A stretch of 64,000 nucleotides of DNA from Ancrocorticia sp047602305. GTDB taxonomy: Bacteria > Actinomycetota > Actinomycetes > Actinomycetales > Actinomycetaceae. Below the pieces are notes generated by a model. It worked only from the letters and a program-made list of their open reading frames with translations. It was not told the origin of the DNA and searched no databases. The position numbers and the translations under genes are program-made. Positions 49,911-59,416 of this stretch are shown here, piece by piece (position 1 is the first letter of the stretch; every line of letters starts with the position of its first letter). The stretch is from the NCBI GenBank assembly GCA_047602305.1, contig JASGHO010000001.1:310001-374000 (forward strand). The letters are read 5' to 3'.

Positions 49911-51110
49911 ATGGCAACTGGTTCGGGTTTGTTAGACGACGGCGTCGCGGCTCGCATTTTCGATGCGGCTCCTGACCGGCGCGGAACTCACTCGATGAAG
50001 TGGGACATGGCCCCGGGAGAGCTACCTATGTGGGTGGCGGACATGGATTTTCGTACGGCCCCCGTGATCCTGGAGGCGTTGAGTCAACGGGTTGAGCATG
50101 GAGTGTTCGGCTACACAGTTGCACCTGATGAGTGGTTTCAGGCAATTATCTCTTGGTGGGAGAGTCGGCACGACTGGACCATGAAGAAGGAATGGATCGC
50201 CCTGACTACAGGTGTGGTACCGGCGATATCCTCTCTGGTTCGTTCGCTTACCGCACCAGGGGACGCCGTGGTAGTCCTGATGCCTGTGTACAACATCTTC
50301 TTCAATTCGATTCTCAATAGCGGGCGTGTTTCGTCTCCGAGTCCGATCACCACTGACGAGTGGGGTGATCATATTGATTGGAATGATCTGGAGACACGGT
50401 TGGCGGATCCGCATACCTCGATGCTGTTGTTCTGTAACCCACAGAATCCCACGGGGCATATCTGGGAGTCTGACGTTCTTGCACGTATCGGGGAGCTGTG
50501 CGAGAGACATGGGGTGATCGTTGTATCTGACGAGATCCACTGCGATATCTTGGCGCCCGGAACTTACTACACACCGTTTGCGGCTGCCTCGGATGCCTGC
50601 CGGGATCTCAGCGTAACGTGCCTGGCACCCACAAAGGCCTTCAATATCGCTGGCCTCCAAACTGCTGCCATCGTAGTACCGAACCACGATATTCGTGAGA
50701 AGGCACTTCGTGGTATCAACCGGGACGAGGTGGCCGAGCCGAACGCCTTCGCCGTCGATGCAACAATTGCGGCTTTTGAATGTGGCGGCCCGTGGCTGGA
50801 CGAACTGCGAGCGTACCTTTTCGCAAATAAGGTACACGCGGCGGAGGTTGTATCGCAGATTCCTGGGCTTCGCGCAACAGCTACTCCAGCAACCTATCTG
50901 CTCTGGATTGACGCGAGCGAACTCGGGATCGACTCAGGAAAACTGGCTGATCTCATTCGGGAGAAAACCGGGCTGATTCTCTCCGACGGCGCGGCATTCG
51001 GAGCGGGAACGGGCAGTTTCCTCCGTATGAACGTGGCTTGTCCTCGCGAGCGTCTGGATGATGGGCTGGAGCGTCTGCGCCGAGCAATTGCAGCTATTTA
51101 TGCTGAGTAG
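49911..51110 (+). CDS. MalY/PatB-like pyridoxal-phosphate C-S lyase
   Basis: A 399-residue fold-type I PLP enzyme. ATG 49911 lies 1 nt after the DUF3737 stop and the product begins with the family's MKWDMAPGELPMWVADMDF region. PLP contacts are visible in FCNPQNPTGHIWE, VVSDEIHCD and CLAPTKAFNIAGLQ, where Lys forms the Schiff base. PatB-type enzymes cleave cystathionine or cysteine conjugates, and MalY adds a regulatory role in E. coli. Coupling to DUF3737 suggests a thiol-conjugate function, which is inference. Confidence 0.9.
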   Translation: MATGSGLLDDGVAARIFDAAPDRRGTHSMKWDMAPGELPMWVADMDFRTAPVILEALSQRVEHGVFGYTVAPDEWFQAIISWWESRHDWTMKKEWIALTTGVVPAISSLVRSLTAPGDAVVVLMPVYNIFFNSILNSGRVSSPSPITTDEWGDHIDWNDLETRLADPHTSMLLFCNPQNPTGHIWESDVLARIGELCERHGVIVVSDEIHCDILAPGTYYTPFAAASDACRDLSVTCLAPTKAFNIAGLQTAAIVVPNHDIREKALRGINRDEVAEPNAFAVDATIAAFECGGPWLDELRAYLFANKVHAAEVVSQIPGLRATATPATYLLWIDASELGIDSGKLADLIREKTGLILSDGAAFGAGTGSFLRMNVACPRERLDDGLERLRRAIAAIYAE

Positions 51111-51151
51111 GTGGACACAAGCCTCACGCAAGGATGATCTCTTGACACAGG

Positions 51152-52390
51152 TTATTGTGGCAGGGCGTCTTGTTCTGGCCTCTCCGCGATGATGATGTCT
51201 TCAGTATGGGAGCGTATGTGTTCGAGGGATCGAGCAATTGCTCCGACGAGAACCACATCCGAGCCAAGGGCGGAGCATTCGATCACTGGGACATTGTCGA
51301 TTCCGACGACACGTGCAACCTCGGCGTGGAGGAAGGGCATCGTTTCTTTTGCCAGTGGCACCGCGCTGCCGCATACGACGGCGACTTCAGGATCCAAGAG
51401 GGCAATTTGTGTTGCGAGAATTCGTCCAAGGCGGCGGCCCGCATGCTCAACAGCTTTCATTGCAACGGGGTCGGACTGTTTGCTGAGACCGAGAACGTAT
51501 TCGCTGGTCAGCTCAGTATCCCCGCGCACACGCATAAGGGACGGAGTGGAGGACTCCTTGAGAAGACGAGCGGCATCCTCGGCGATCCAACGATATGCTC
51601 CGATGGTGTTATTGACGCCCTTGACAAGGGTGAGTCCGGAGGATTCCCCGGCTCGTCCGCGGGAGCCACGTATGAGGTGACCGTCGCTGATGATGCCGCT
51701 TTGGGTGCGCCAGCCCGAGAGGACGGCGAGAAGATCTCTTGGCCCTCTATTATCTTCGGGAGAGAAGCGCTGGGCGAACTCCGCGAAAGCGGCTAGATTG
51801 GCATCGTTTTCGACCAGCACCGGTGCCTGAAGGAGGTCATTCAGGATTCCGGGAAGGTCTGCATGCATGAGACGCCAGAAGGCATTCTTCTCAGGGACAC
51901 ACCCGTTGGCATTGACTGGCGCAGGAATCGCCAAGGTCGCGCAGACCACCAGCTCGGGAGACGTCTTGGCTTCTTGAAGAGCAGCTCTGACGGTTGATCT
52001 CACGCGTTCTTGCCGGTCTGACATATCTTGGGTGTCGCCTGCCAAGGGAGTTTCTTTGGTTGCCCTAAGACGGCCGGTCAGATTTGTTACTGCCACTCGA
52101 ACAGAGTGTGATCCAGCGTCGATGGCGACGACGGCACCGGAATCGTAGGCGAACTGGAAGCGCCGTGAAGGCCTTCCTCGTGCCTCGTTTGGAGCTCGTT
52201 GGCGGTCAAGTTCGACGATCCATCCCTGTGCGATGAGCTCATCGCAGGCTGCGTAAACGGTAGCGCGAGTTAGACCGCTACCTTCAACTAACTCGGCTGC
52301 GGTCATGATGGCTTCGCCCCAAATGACTTCCAAGAGTGCCTGACGGTTTATCCGGCGCATGTCAGTGGGGGACGTCAGTTGTTGAATCAT
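51152..52390 (-). CDS. ROK-family transcriptional repressor
   Basis: A 412-residue regulator with an N-terminal winged helix (NRQALLEVIWGEAIMTAAELVEGSGLTRATVYAACDELIAQGW). A ROK sugar-binding domain follows (VVAIDAGSHSVRVAV; VLVENDANLAAFAE; GHLIRGSRGRAGESSG). The CxCGxxGC zinc motif of most ROK proteins is missing. It is divergent from the GH13 gene at 52496, and three copies of a palindrome lie between them, so it should repress that alpha-glucosidase block until a sugar binds. GAAAGAAGGGG precedes the ATG. Confidence 0.92.
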   Translation of the reverse strand: MIQQLTSPTDMRRINRQALLEVIWGEAIMTAAELVEGSGLTRATVYAACDELIAQGWIVELDRQRAPNEARGRPSRRFQFAYDSGAVVAIDAGSHSVRVAVTNLTGRLRATKETPLAGDTQDMSDRQERVRSTVRAALQEAKTSPELVVCATLAIPAPVNANGCVPEKNAFWRLMHADLPGILNDLLQAPVLVENDANLAAFAEFAQRFSPEDNRGPRDLLAVLSGWRTQSGIISDGHLIRGSRGRAGESSGLTLVKGVNNTIGAYRWIAEDAARLLKESSTPSLMRVRGDTELTSEYVLGLSKQSDPVAMKAVEHAGRRLGRILATQIALLDPEVAVVCGSAVPLAKETMPFLHAEVARVVGIDNVPVIECSALGSDVVLVGAIARSLEHIRSHTEDIIIAERPEQDALPQ

Positions 52391-52418
52391 CCTGGTCCCC
52401 TTCTTTCTCCTGTGTCGG

Positions 52419-52476
52419 TTGACAGTCTAATGCATAGAGTCTAACGTTAGGCAATAACGTTAGAGCCTAACGTTAG
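52419..52476. promoter_or_regulatory. GH13 promoter covered by a triple ROK operator
   Basis: TTGACA (52419-52424), 17 nt, TAACGT (52442-52447) form a good promoter reading toward the GH13 gene. Palindromes CTAACGTTAG (52441-52450), TAACGTTA within 52454-52463 and CTAACGTTAG (52467-52476) are centred 13 bp apart. A degenerate fourth copy (CTAATGCATAG, 52427-52437) keeps the spacing. Binding would cover the -10 and early transcript. Confidence 0.85.
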
Positions 52477-52495
52477 AAGAGCACGAAGGAGTGTC

Positions 52496-54208
52496 ATGTC
52501 GGTCGAAGACCTTGTCACGCCTCACACAGAGGCACAACCAAAGAAACACAACGCGGACTGGTGGCGCGACGCCGTCGTCTATCAGATCTATCCACGAAGC
52601 TTTGCCGACGCCAATGGCGACGGAATTGGCGATCTTCCTGGAATCACAAGCAGACTAGAATCCCTGGTCACCCTTGGAGTTGACTGCATCTGGCTCTCAC
52701 CGTTCTACGTCTCCCCGGGAGCCGACGCCGGCTATGACGTGGCAGATTACCGAGACGTTGATCCCATGTTTGGAACACTTGAGGACTTCGACGCGCTGCT
52801 GTCACGAGCCCATGAACTCGGACTCAAAGTCATCATCGACATCGTTCCCAATCACTGCTCGGAGGAGCACCGGTGGTTCCAAGAGGCGCTTGCAGCCACT
52901 CCCGGATCACCTGAACGCGAGCGTTTTCTCTTCCGTGACGGCAAGGGTGAGAACGGGGACGAGCCGCCCAGCAACCACCCCAGCTCGTTCTTCGGGTCCG
53001 CATGGACACGGATCACCGAGCCCGATGGCACTCCTGGACAGTGGTACTTCCACTTGTTCGCAAAAGAGCAGCCCGATTGGAACTGGGACAATCCCGAGAT
53101 CTGGGAAGAATTCCGCTCAATCCTGCGCTTCTGGCTGGACCGCGGAGTAGACGGATTCCGCATCGACGTCGCCAATGGTTTCTTCAAGGATCCTGCCTTC
53201 CCCGACGTGCCGGAACACAGCGACGAGGGGATCGATTTCTACTCGTCACTTTTTACTTTCGGTGACGATGACCCGACGAACGACCACGGCGCAAACGAGC
53301 GCATCCATCAGGTCTACCGTGACTGGAACTCCGTTCTGTCCGCATACAACCCACCACGAATTCTCACCGGAGAAGTCTGGGGACCGCCTCGCGACACCGC
53401 GCCCTTCGTCCGCCCGGATGAGATGCAGCAAGTCTTCAACTTCCCCTTCCTGGAAGCTGGCTGGCGTCCGGACAATATCCGCAACGTCATTCGAGCAAGT
53501 CTGGAAGCCAACGGTGCCGTCGGAGCCGCCACCACCTGGGTTCTTTCCAACCATGACGTGGTGCGCCACGCCTCACGCCTCGGATACCCGCCCAACACGC
53601 CGCGCTGGAATGGCATCGGGCCGGACGACCCCCAGCCGAATGCTGAACTTGGATTGGCACGCGCACAAGCGGCGACGCTCATGATGCTCGCGCTTCCCGG
53701 GTCCTCCTACTTCTATCAGGGAGAAGAGCTCGGACTTCCCGAACACACCACTCTTGACGGAGCAGTCCGCCAGGACCCTACCTGGATCCGCTCCGAAGGT
53801 GAGTACACGGGACGCGACGGATGCCGAATCCCGCTGCCCTGGGAGGCAGATCGCCCGGCACTCGGATTCAACACCACGGGAGAGGCGTGGCTTCCCCAGC
53901 CTGAGTCCTACAAGCCGTTGGCACGCGACCGGCAGGCTGAAGATGACGAGTCGACCCTCGCCTTCTATCGTCGCGCCTTGGCATTGCGGCGGGAACGAGA
54001 TCTCGGGCTTGGCACGTTCACCCTGGAAACCGGGTTCGGCGACGACGTTGTCGCGTTCCGCAACGCAGACATTCTGTCGGTGACCAACATGGGACACGAA
54101 GCGGTTGAGATACCCGAAGGCGAGGTGCTCCTCTCTAGCGGGCACCTTCAAGGCGGTCAGCTCCTCCCCAACACAACTGCGTGGATTAGCACATCGACAA
54201 CACACTGA
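52496..54208 (+). CDS. GH13 alpha-glucosidase A of a four-paralogue cluster
   Basis: A 570-residue GH13 enzyme: DWWRDAVVYQIYPRSFADANGDGIGD, DIVPNHCSEEHRWF, nucleophile GFRIDVANG, acid/base LTGEVWG and stabiliser SNHDVVRH. The C-terminal beta domain is short. The pattern fits actinobacterial intracellular alpha-glucosidases (GH13_30-like) acting on malto- or isomalto-disaccharides. It is preceded by AAGGAG and by the ROK-controlled promoter. No signal peptide is present, so it acts on imported sugar. Confidence 0.92.
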   Translation: MSVEDLVTPHTEAQPKKHNADWWRDAVVYQIYPRSFADANGDGIGDLPGITSRLESLVTLGVDCIWLSPFYVSPGADAGYDVADYRDVDPMFGTLEDFDALLSRAHELGLKVIIDIVPNHCSEEHRWFQEALAATPGSPERERFLFRDGKGENGDEPPSNHPSSFFGSAWTRITEPDGTPGQWYFHLFAKEQPDWNWDNPEIWEEFRSILRFWLDRGVDGFRIDVANGFFKDPAFPDVPEHSDEGIDFYSSLFTFGDDDPTNDHGANERIHQVYRDWNSVLSAYNPPRILTGEVWGPPRDTAPFVRPDEMQQVFNFPFLEAGWRPDNIRNVIRASLEANGAVGAATTWVLSNHDVVRHASRLGYPPNTPRWNGIGPDDPQPNAELGLARAQAATLMMLALPGSSYFYQGEELGLPEHTTLDGAVRQDPTWIRSEGEYTGRDGCRIPLPWEADRPALGFNTTGEAWLPQPESYKPLARDRQAEDDESTLAFYRRALALRRERDLGLGTFTLETGFGDDVVAFRNADILSVTNMGHEAVEIPEGEVLLSSGHLQGGQLLPNTTAWISTSTTH

Positions 54209-54366
54209 TCGCCACCACCTCTTGGAACCAAATGATGCCGTCTGGCCCCATACCTCTTGGGTTCATGGAATGGCCTCAAGCCTTTCAGCCCTGTACCGGC
54301 GTCCTCATCAACCAGAACAATCGCTCACCCTCCACGCCCGCGTGGAGCCTACAAGGAGAATAATCA

Positions 54367-55896
54367 ATGACAAATGACAAGAACGGTGCAGTCCCAAAGG
54401 ACTTACCAGGTGACCAGGACGTGGCGACGCCGAAGGTCGCTGAGCCCTTCGACGCCGAGTCGGTGACCACCGACAACATCCCCACAGTGCGCAAGGCTTC
54501 TGACCGGGGCTATTGGATATTCGTGATGATCCTGACGCTCATCATCTTCGAGCAGGTGGCACTGGGGTACGCCCTGATCGCACCTGTCCTTCCGGCGCTC
54601 GCGACACACTTCGAGACAGCGCAGATCGGATGGTCCATCACGGCATGGACGCTGTCCGGAGCAGTCGCAGGGCCGTTGTTCGGCAAGCTTGCCGACATCC
54701 ATGGCAGAAGGCGCATCCTACTGGTGGCTCTGGGCATCACCTCCGCCGGTGCGATCATTTGTGCGGTCGCGCCAACGTACGCGATCTTCTTGGTCGGCCG
54801 CGTCATCATGGGTGCCGCGCTTGGAATCGCGAACGTCCTGTCCGCACTGATCCGTGACGTCTTCCCGAAGAAGTACCTGGGTACGGCGTACGGAGTCACC
54901 TTCACAGGCGCCGGTCTCATCTCCATCGCCGCACCGTTCATCTCCGGCGGACTCAATGATGCCTTCGGCCCCTACGCAATCTTCATGTTCTTGTTCGCGT
55001 ACGCGGTTCTCTGTGCTGTCCTTGTCAGGTTCTTCCTCCCCGAGTCGACGATCCGCCTGAAGGCCAAGATCGATATCGTCGGACTGCTCCTGCTCGCCGC
55101 TGGCGGAGCCGGGATCTCCTATGGCTTCGGTCAGGCCGGAACATGGGGATGGCTCTCGCCCGCAACCCTCGGATGTCTCCTCGGAGGAGCAGCCATGGTA
55201 GTCCTGTTCTTTGTCCACCAGCGCGCAAAACGGGACAACCACCCGCTCGTCGAGTTCAGCCTACTCAAGTCGCGCGCCATGATCGTGCTGATGATCGCCG
55301 GTGGATTTATCCAGGTCCTTGGGTCGCTGACCTCGGTGCTCGCTTTCCAGCTCATCCAGCTGTCTCCGGGGGCCGACGGCGCTGGCTTCGGACGATCGAC
55401 CACTGAGGCTGCAACATGGGTGATCGGCGGAAGCATCATGGCCTTCCTCACCGGTCTCAGCGCGGGTGTAGTGGGGCGTAAGACCGGGTTCCGCCCGCTC
55501 CTGGTCACGGCATGCTTTGTCACGGCAGCGAGTGCGACCTTCCTCGCCTTCCAACACACTGAGCCGTGGCACGTCATCGCCGCCAGCATCCTCTTTGGTG
55601 TGACCGGCGGGCTGATCGCTGGGTCGTGGTCGATGCTGATTGTCGAGAGTGTTCCCGCCAGCCAGCAAGGCGTTGCTGCGGGCACCATCGGCACCATCAA
55701 CGGCATCGGTACCTCGGTCTGGACCCAGCTGCTGTTCGCCATCATGCTGATCACTGTGGTCAGCTACAGCGACGGCGCGCCCATCTACAACAATGCATCG
55801 TTCGTCGTCGGCTACCTCTTCGTTGCGGTGGTCGCTGTGCTCGGAGCACTGTTCACTTTCTTGCTCCCACGGGACAAGCCGATCGAGGCGGCGTAA
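54367..55896 (+). CDS. MFS transporter, 14-helix DHA2-like
   Basis: A 509-residue major facilitator with a long acidic N-terminal tail (about 55 residues) and roughly 14 helices. Motif A (GKLADIHGRRRILLVALG) and motif C (GAGLISIAAPFISGGL) are clear. AAGGAGA precedes the ATG. DHA2 members are usually drug exporters. This one sits between alpha-glucosidase genes under a ROK repressor, so a role in sugar or glucoside movement is possible. A strong terminator follows. Confidence 0.88.
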   Translation: MTNDKNGAVPKDLPGDQDVATPKVAEPFDAESVTTDNIPTVRKASDRGYWIFVMILTLIIFEQVALGYALIAPVLPALATHFETAQIGWSITAWTLSGAVAGPLFGKLADIHGRRRILLVALGITSAGAIICAVAPTYAIFLVGRVIMGAALGIANVLSALIRDVFPKKYLGTAYGVTFTGAGLISIAAPFISGGLNDAFGPYAIFMFLFAYAVLCAVLVRFFLPESTIRLKAKIDIVGLLLLAAGGAGISYGFGQAGTWGWLSPATLGCLLGGAAMVVLFFVHQRAKRDNHPLVEFSLLKSRAMIVLMIAGGFIQVLGSLTSVLAFQLIQLSPGADGAGFGRSTTEAATWVIGGSIMAFLTGLSAGVVGRKTGFRPLLVTACFVTAASATFLAFQHTEPWHVIAASILFGVTGGLIAGSWSMLIVESVPASQQGVAAGTIGTINGIGTSVWTQLLFAIMLITVVSYSDGAPIYNNASFVVGYLFVAVVAVLGALFTFLLPRDKPIEAA

Positions 55897-55899
55897 ACG

Positions 55900-55936
55900 G
55901 AGGGGGCTGTCCCGGTCGGGCTGGGACAGCCCCCTC
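55900..55936 (+). terminator. Terminator after the DHA2-like gene
   Basis: GAGGGGGCTGTCCC (55900-55913) pairs perfectly with GGGACAGCCCCCTC (55923-55936), loop 9 nt. Confidence 0.88.
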
Positions 55937-55979
55937 GGCGCACAACAGCTAAGAGAAGACTCAAGAAGGGATCCAGCAG

Positions 55980-57689
55980 ATGAACAACGACGTTACATTG
56001 AGCCCCGTGGATACGCGATTAGTCGCGTCAGACGAAGAAGACCTCAAATGGTGGCGGCAAGCCGCCGTATATCAGATCTACCCACGCAGCTTCGCCGATG
56101 GGAACAGCGACGGCATTGGGGATCTGAGTGGCCTCATCTCAAGAATTCCTTACCTGCAGGAACTCGGGATCGATGCCGTGTGGATCAGCCCGTTCTACCC
56201 CTCGGCCCTAGCCGATGGTGGCTATGACGTCGACGACTACCGAGACATCGACCCCCGGATCGGCACGCTTGACGAGTTCGACGCATTGGTGGACTCGCTG
56301 CATGAAGCAGGGATCAAGGTAATCATTGACATTGTCCCTAACCATTCCTCCGACCGCCACGAGTGGTTCCGCGCAGCGCTCACATCGCCGATAGGCTCTC
56401 CAGAGCGTGACCGATACGTCTTCCGCGACGGCTTGGGCGAGAATCGCGAGCAGCCGCCGAGTGACTGGGGCTCTGCATTTGGCGGGAGCATGTGGGAACC
56501 TGTCGGCGACGGTCAGTGGTACATGCACGTGTTCGCGAAGGAACAACCTGACCTCAATTGGAACAACCGAGAAGTACGAGACGACTTCCTCACGACCCTG
56601 CGTTTCTGGGCCGACCGCGGAGTGGACGGCTTCCGAGTCGACGTGGCACATGGGCTGGCCAAGCACCTGCCAGAGGTGCTACCTCCCCAGGTGGATGTGC
56701 CTTTCCCACCGTTGGAGGGAGAACATCCATACATCGATCGGAACGAGGTACACGAGATCTACAAGGAATGGCGCGCCGTCTTTGATGAGTACGACCCGCC
56801 CCGGATCGGGATCGCTGAGGCGTGGGCCCCAACAGCGGAACGTCGCGCCCGCTATGCCAGCGAGGATGAACTCGGCCAGGCCTTCAACTTCGATCTGTTG
56901 CTCGCCCAGTTCAACGCGGCAGACTTCCGTAGGATTGTCACAGAAAACCTCATCGAGGCCGAGCGGTTCGGCACCTCGATGACCTGGGTGCTCTCCAATC
57001 ACGACGTCACCCGGCACGCAACGCGATACGGCATCGCTTCACATGACGAATTATCCTCGGACGATCCGCACCCGCTCTCACGGGACAAGCAGTGGCTCGT
57101 CGACGGCGCACCAGCATCGGAGTTCGATCCGAATGGTGGTCTGCGGAGAGCACGCGCAGCCACGCTCTTCATGCTTGGGCTACCTGGCTCGGCTTACATC
57201 TATCAGGGCGAAGAGCTCGGACTCCATGAAGTCGTTGGCATCGCACCTGTGGACCGGCAGGACCCGGCATTCTTCCGCAGCGAAGGCCGTGAGATCGGGC
57301 GGGACGGATGCCGCGTACCGCTGCCCTGGACCAGCGAGGGCTCCTCGTTTGGATTCGGTAAGAACGGCACACATCTCCCGCAGCCCAGCTGGTTTGCGGG
57401 GCTCTCGGTCGAGGCACAACAGGCCGATCCTTCGTCTACGTTGAACCTCTACCGAATCGCACTGGAACACCGCAAGCGGCTGCGCACAGAAGAGAGACTG
57501 GAGTGGTTGGACACCGGTCGAGACGATGTGCTGGGCTTCCGCCGCCCCAACGGATGGCAAGTCATCATGAACTTTGGATCAGAGTCGTTCCCGTTAGATG
57601 AGGAGCGAGTCATCGTCGCGAGTGGTCCAATTTCCCGTATTCTTCCCGGGGAGACCACGGCGTGGCTGGTCGAAGGCGAGGGCCAATGA
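55980..57689 (+). CDS. GH13 alpha-glucosidase B
   Basis: A 569-residue paralogue of the enzyme at 52496 with KWWRQAAVYQIYPRSFADGNSDGIGD, DIVPNHSSDRHEWF, nucleophile GFRVDVAHG, acid/base IAEAWAP and SNHDVTRH. AGAAGGGA precedes the ATG. Its stop overlaps the next paralogue by ATGA. Differences in the loop after the nucleophile (KHLPEVLPPQVDVPFPPLEG) and in the SSDDPHPLSRDKQ insertion suggest its own substrate preference. Confidence 0.92.
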   Translation: MNNDVTLSPVDTRLVASDEEDLKWWRQAAVYQIYPRSFADGNSDGIGDLSGLISRIPYLQELGIDAVWISPFYPSALADGGYDVDDYRDIDPRIGTLDEFDALVDSLHEAGIKVIIDIVPNHSSDRHEWFRAALTSPIGSPERDRYVFRDGLGENREQPPSDWGSAFGGSMWEPVGDGQWYMHVFAKEQPDLNWNNREVRDDFLTTLRFWADRGVDGFRVDVAHGLAKHLPEVLPPQVDVPFPPLEGEHPYIDRNEVHEIYKEWRAVFDEYDPPRIGIAEAWAPTAERRARYASEDELGQAFNFDLLLAQFNAADFRRIVTENLIEAERFGTSMTWVLSNHDVTRHATRYGIASHDELSSDDPHPLSRDKQWLVDGAPASEFDPNGGLRRARAATLFMLGLPGSAYIYQGEELGLHEVVGIAPVDRQDPAFFRSEGREIGRDGCRVPLPWTSEGSSFGFGKNGTHLPQPSWFAGLSVEAQQADPSSTLNLYRIALEHRKRLRTEERLEWLDTGRDDVLGFRRPNGWQVIMNFGSESFPLDEERVIVASGPISRILPGETTAWLVEGEGQ

Positions 57690-59416
57690 CATCCTCTCGC
57701 ACATCCGACGTAGTCTCGGCCATGCCTTCAAGCGAGGACTGGTGGCGACAGGCAGTGGTCTACCAAATCTATCCCCGGAGCTTCGCGGATAGTAACGGGG
57801 ATGGCATCGGCGATCTGAAAGGCGTGACATCGCGGGCCACGTACCTGCGTGATCTGGGCGTGGATGCCGTGTGGCTAAGCCCCTTTTACCCATCCGCTCT
57901 CGCAGACGGTGGATACGATATCGACGATCCGCGTGATATCGACCCACGGCTGGGCACTCTCGAGGACTTCGACGACATGCTCGCAGCACTGCACGATGTC
58001 GGAATCCGGGTCATCGTCGACATTGTGCCCAACCATACCTCGAACAGGCATACCTGGTTCGTCAACGCCGTATGCGCTGGCCCAGGCTCGCCGGAACGAT
58101 CCCGGTATCATTTCCGCGACGGAAGGGGAGAGAATGGGGAGTTTCCGCCGAACACCTGGTTCTCGACCTTCGGCGGAAGCGCCTGGGAGCAGGTTGTCGA
58201 ACCTGACGGCCGACCCGGTCAGTGGTACTACCACATGTTTGCGAAGGAACAGCCAGACCTGAACTGGGACAGCCCCGAGGTTCGTGCCGACTACCTGAAG
58301 ACTCTGCACTTTTGGTCGGACAGAGGCGTCGATGGCTTCCGGGTCGACGTCGCCCATGCCCTCGCAAAGGACTTCGACCCCGCATATGATGCGCTGCGGA
58401 ACGTGGTCGGCGGCGACGCGCACTTCCACGATGGTCAGAACCCTCTTTGGGACCGCGACGAGGTGCACGAGATCTTCGCCGATTGGCGGCAGGTCCTCAA
58501 CGAGTACGATCCGCCGCGGATGGCGGTCGCCGAAGCCTGGGTCTACCCCCACCGGCTCGCCCGGTACGCCTCCGCTAACGGCCTCGGCCAGGCTTTCGAC
58601 ATGGCGTTCCTGCTCGCACGTTTCGATCCCGAGGCGTACCGCTCGGTCATCGACTCCAGTCTCGCCACCGCTTCGTTGGCAAGAAGCTCCACCACATGGG
58701 TGCTCTCCAACCACGACCAAGTACGTCACACCACGCGTTTCGCCTTCGGCAGTGATGCCGAGGCAATTTCCACATGGCTGCGAGCAGGTGGTGATCCCGC
58801 TGCCGTTGACCACGAGGCGGGGCTCCGCCGGGCCAAGGCCGCGACGCTGCTTATGCTCGGTCTGCCCGGATGCGCCTACCTCTACCAGGGAGAGGAACTC
58901 GGCCTCCCCGAAGTCGGAGAGCTCCGCCCCGACGACCGTCAGGACCCGGTGTTCACACGGACAGCAGGCCGCGATCACGGCCGGGACGGATGCCGGGTTC
59001 CCCTGCCTTGGACGGTCGGCGGCGAGTCCTTCGGCTTCGGCTCCGGCGGTGCCCATCTACCGCAGCCGGCCTGGTTCGGCAACTATGCAGCGGAGGAACA
59101 GGAACGAAACGACAGATCCACACTCTCGTTCTACCGTCGCGCTCTGGCCGTCCGTCGCCGTTTCACGGCATCCTCCGAGATCGCTTGGCATGACGACGGC
59201 AACCCTGCGGTCCTACATTTCTCCCGCACTGGCGGATGGCACGTTATCGCCAACCTCGGCTCGCTCGCGGCACCTCTTCCCAAAGGAGAGATCCTCGTTT
59301 CCAGCAGAGATCTCGTCGAAGGCCTGCTCCCGCCCGAGACCACAGCCTGGCTACTCGAGCACCCAACAAACAACGACCCGCTCTACGAAGAGCTCAACGA
59401 AAGGACGCGACCATGA
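57686..59416 (+). CDS. GH13 alpha-glucosidase C
   Basis: A 576-residue paralogue. ATG 57686 overlaps the preceding stop; a frame back to 57662 has no support. It carries DWWRQAVVYQIYPRSFADSNGDGIGD, DIVPNHTSNRHTWF, nucleophile GFRVDVAHA, acid/base VAEAWVYP and SNHDQVRH. In GYDIDDPRDIDP a Pro replaces the aromatic residue that its paralogues have in this early loop (DYRD/DFRD), near the active site. The stop overlaps the next paralogue by ATGA. Confidence 0.92.
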   Translation: MTSSRTSDVVSAMPSSEDWWRQAVVYQIYPRSFADSNGDGIGDLKGVTSRATYLRDLGVDAVWLSPFYPSALADGGYDIDDPRDIDPRLGTLEDFDDMLAALHDVGIRVIVDIVPNHTSNRHTWFVNAVCAGPGSPERSRYHFRDGRGENGEFPPNTWFSTFGGSAWEQVVEPDGRPGQWYYHMFAKEQPDLNWDSPEVRADYLKTLHFWSDRGVDGFRVDVAHALAKDFDPAYDALRNVVGGDAHFHDGQNPLWDRDEVHEIFADWRQVLNEYDPPRMAVAEAWVYPHRLARYASANGLGQAFDMAFLLARFDPEAYRSVIDSSLATASLARSSTTWVLSNHDQVRHTTRFAFGSDAEAISTWLRAGGDPAAVDHEAGLRRAKAATLLMLGLPGCAYLYQGEELGLPEVGELRPDDRQDPVFTRTAGRDHGRDGCRVPLPWTVGGESFGFGSGGAHLPQPAWFGNYAAEEQERNDRSTLSFYRRALAVRRRFTASSEIAWHDDGNPAVLHFSRTGGWHVIANLGSLAAPLPKGEILVSSRDLVEGLLPPETTAWLLEHPTNNDPLYEELNERTRP

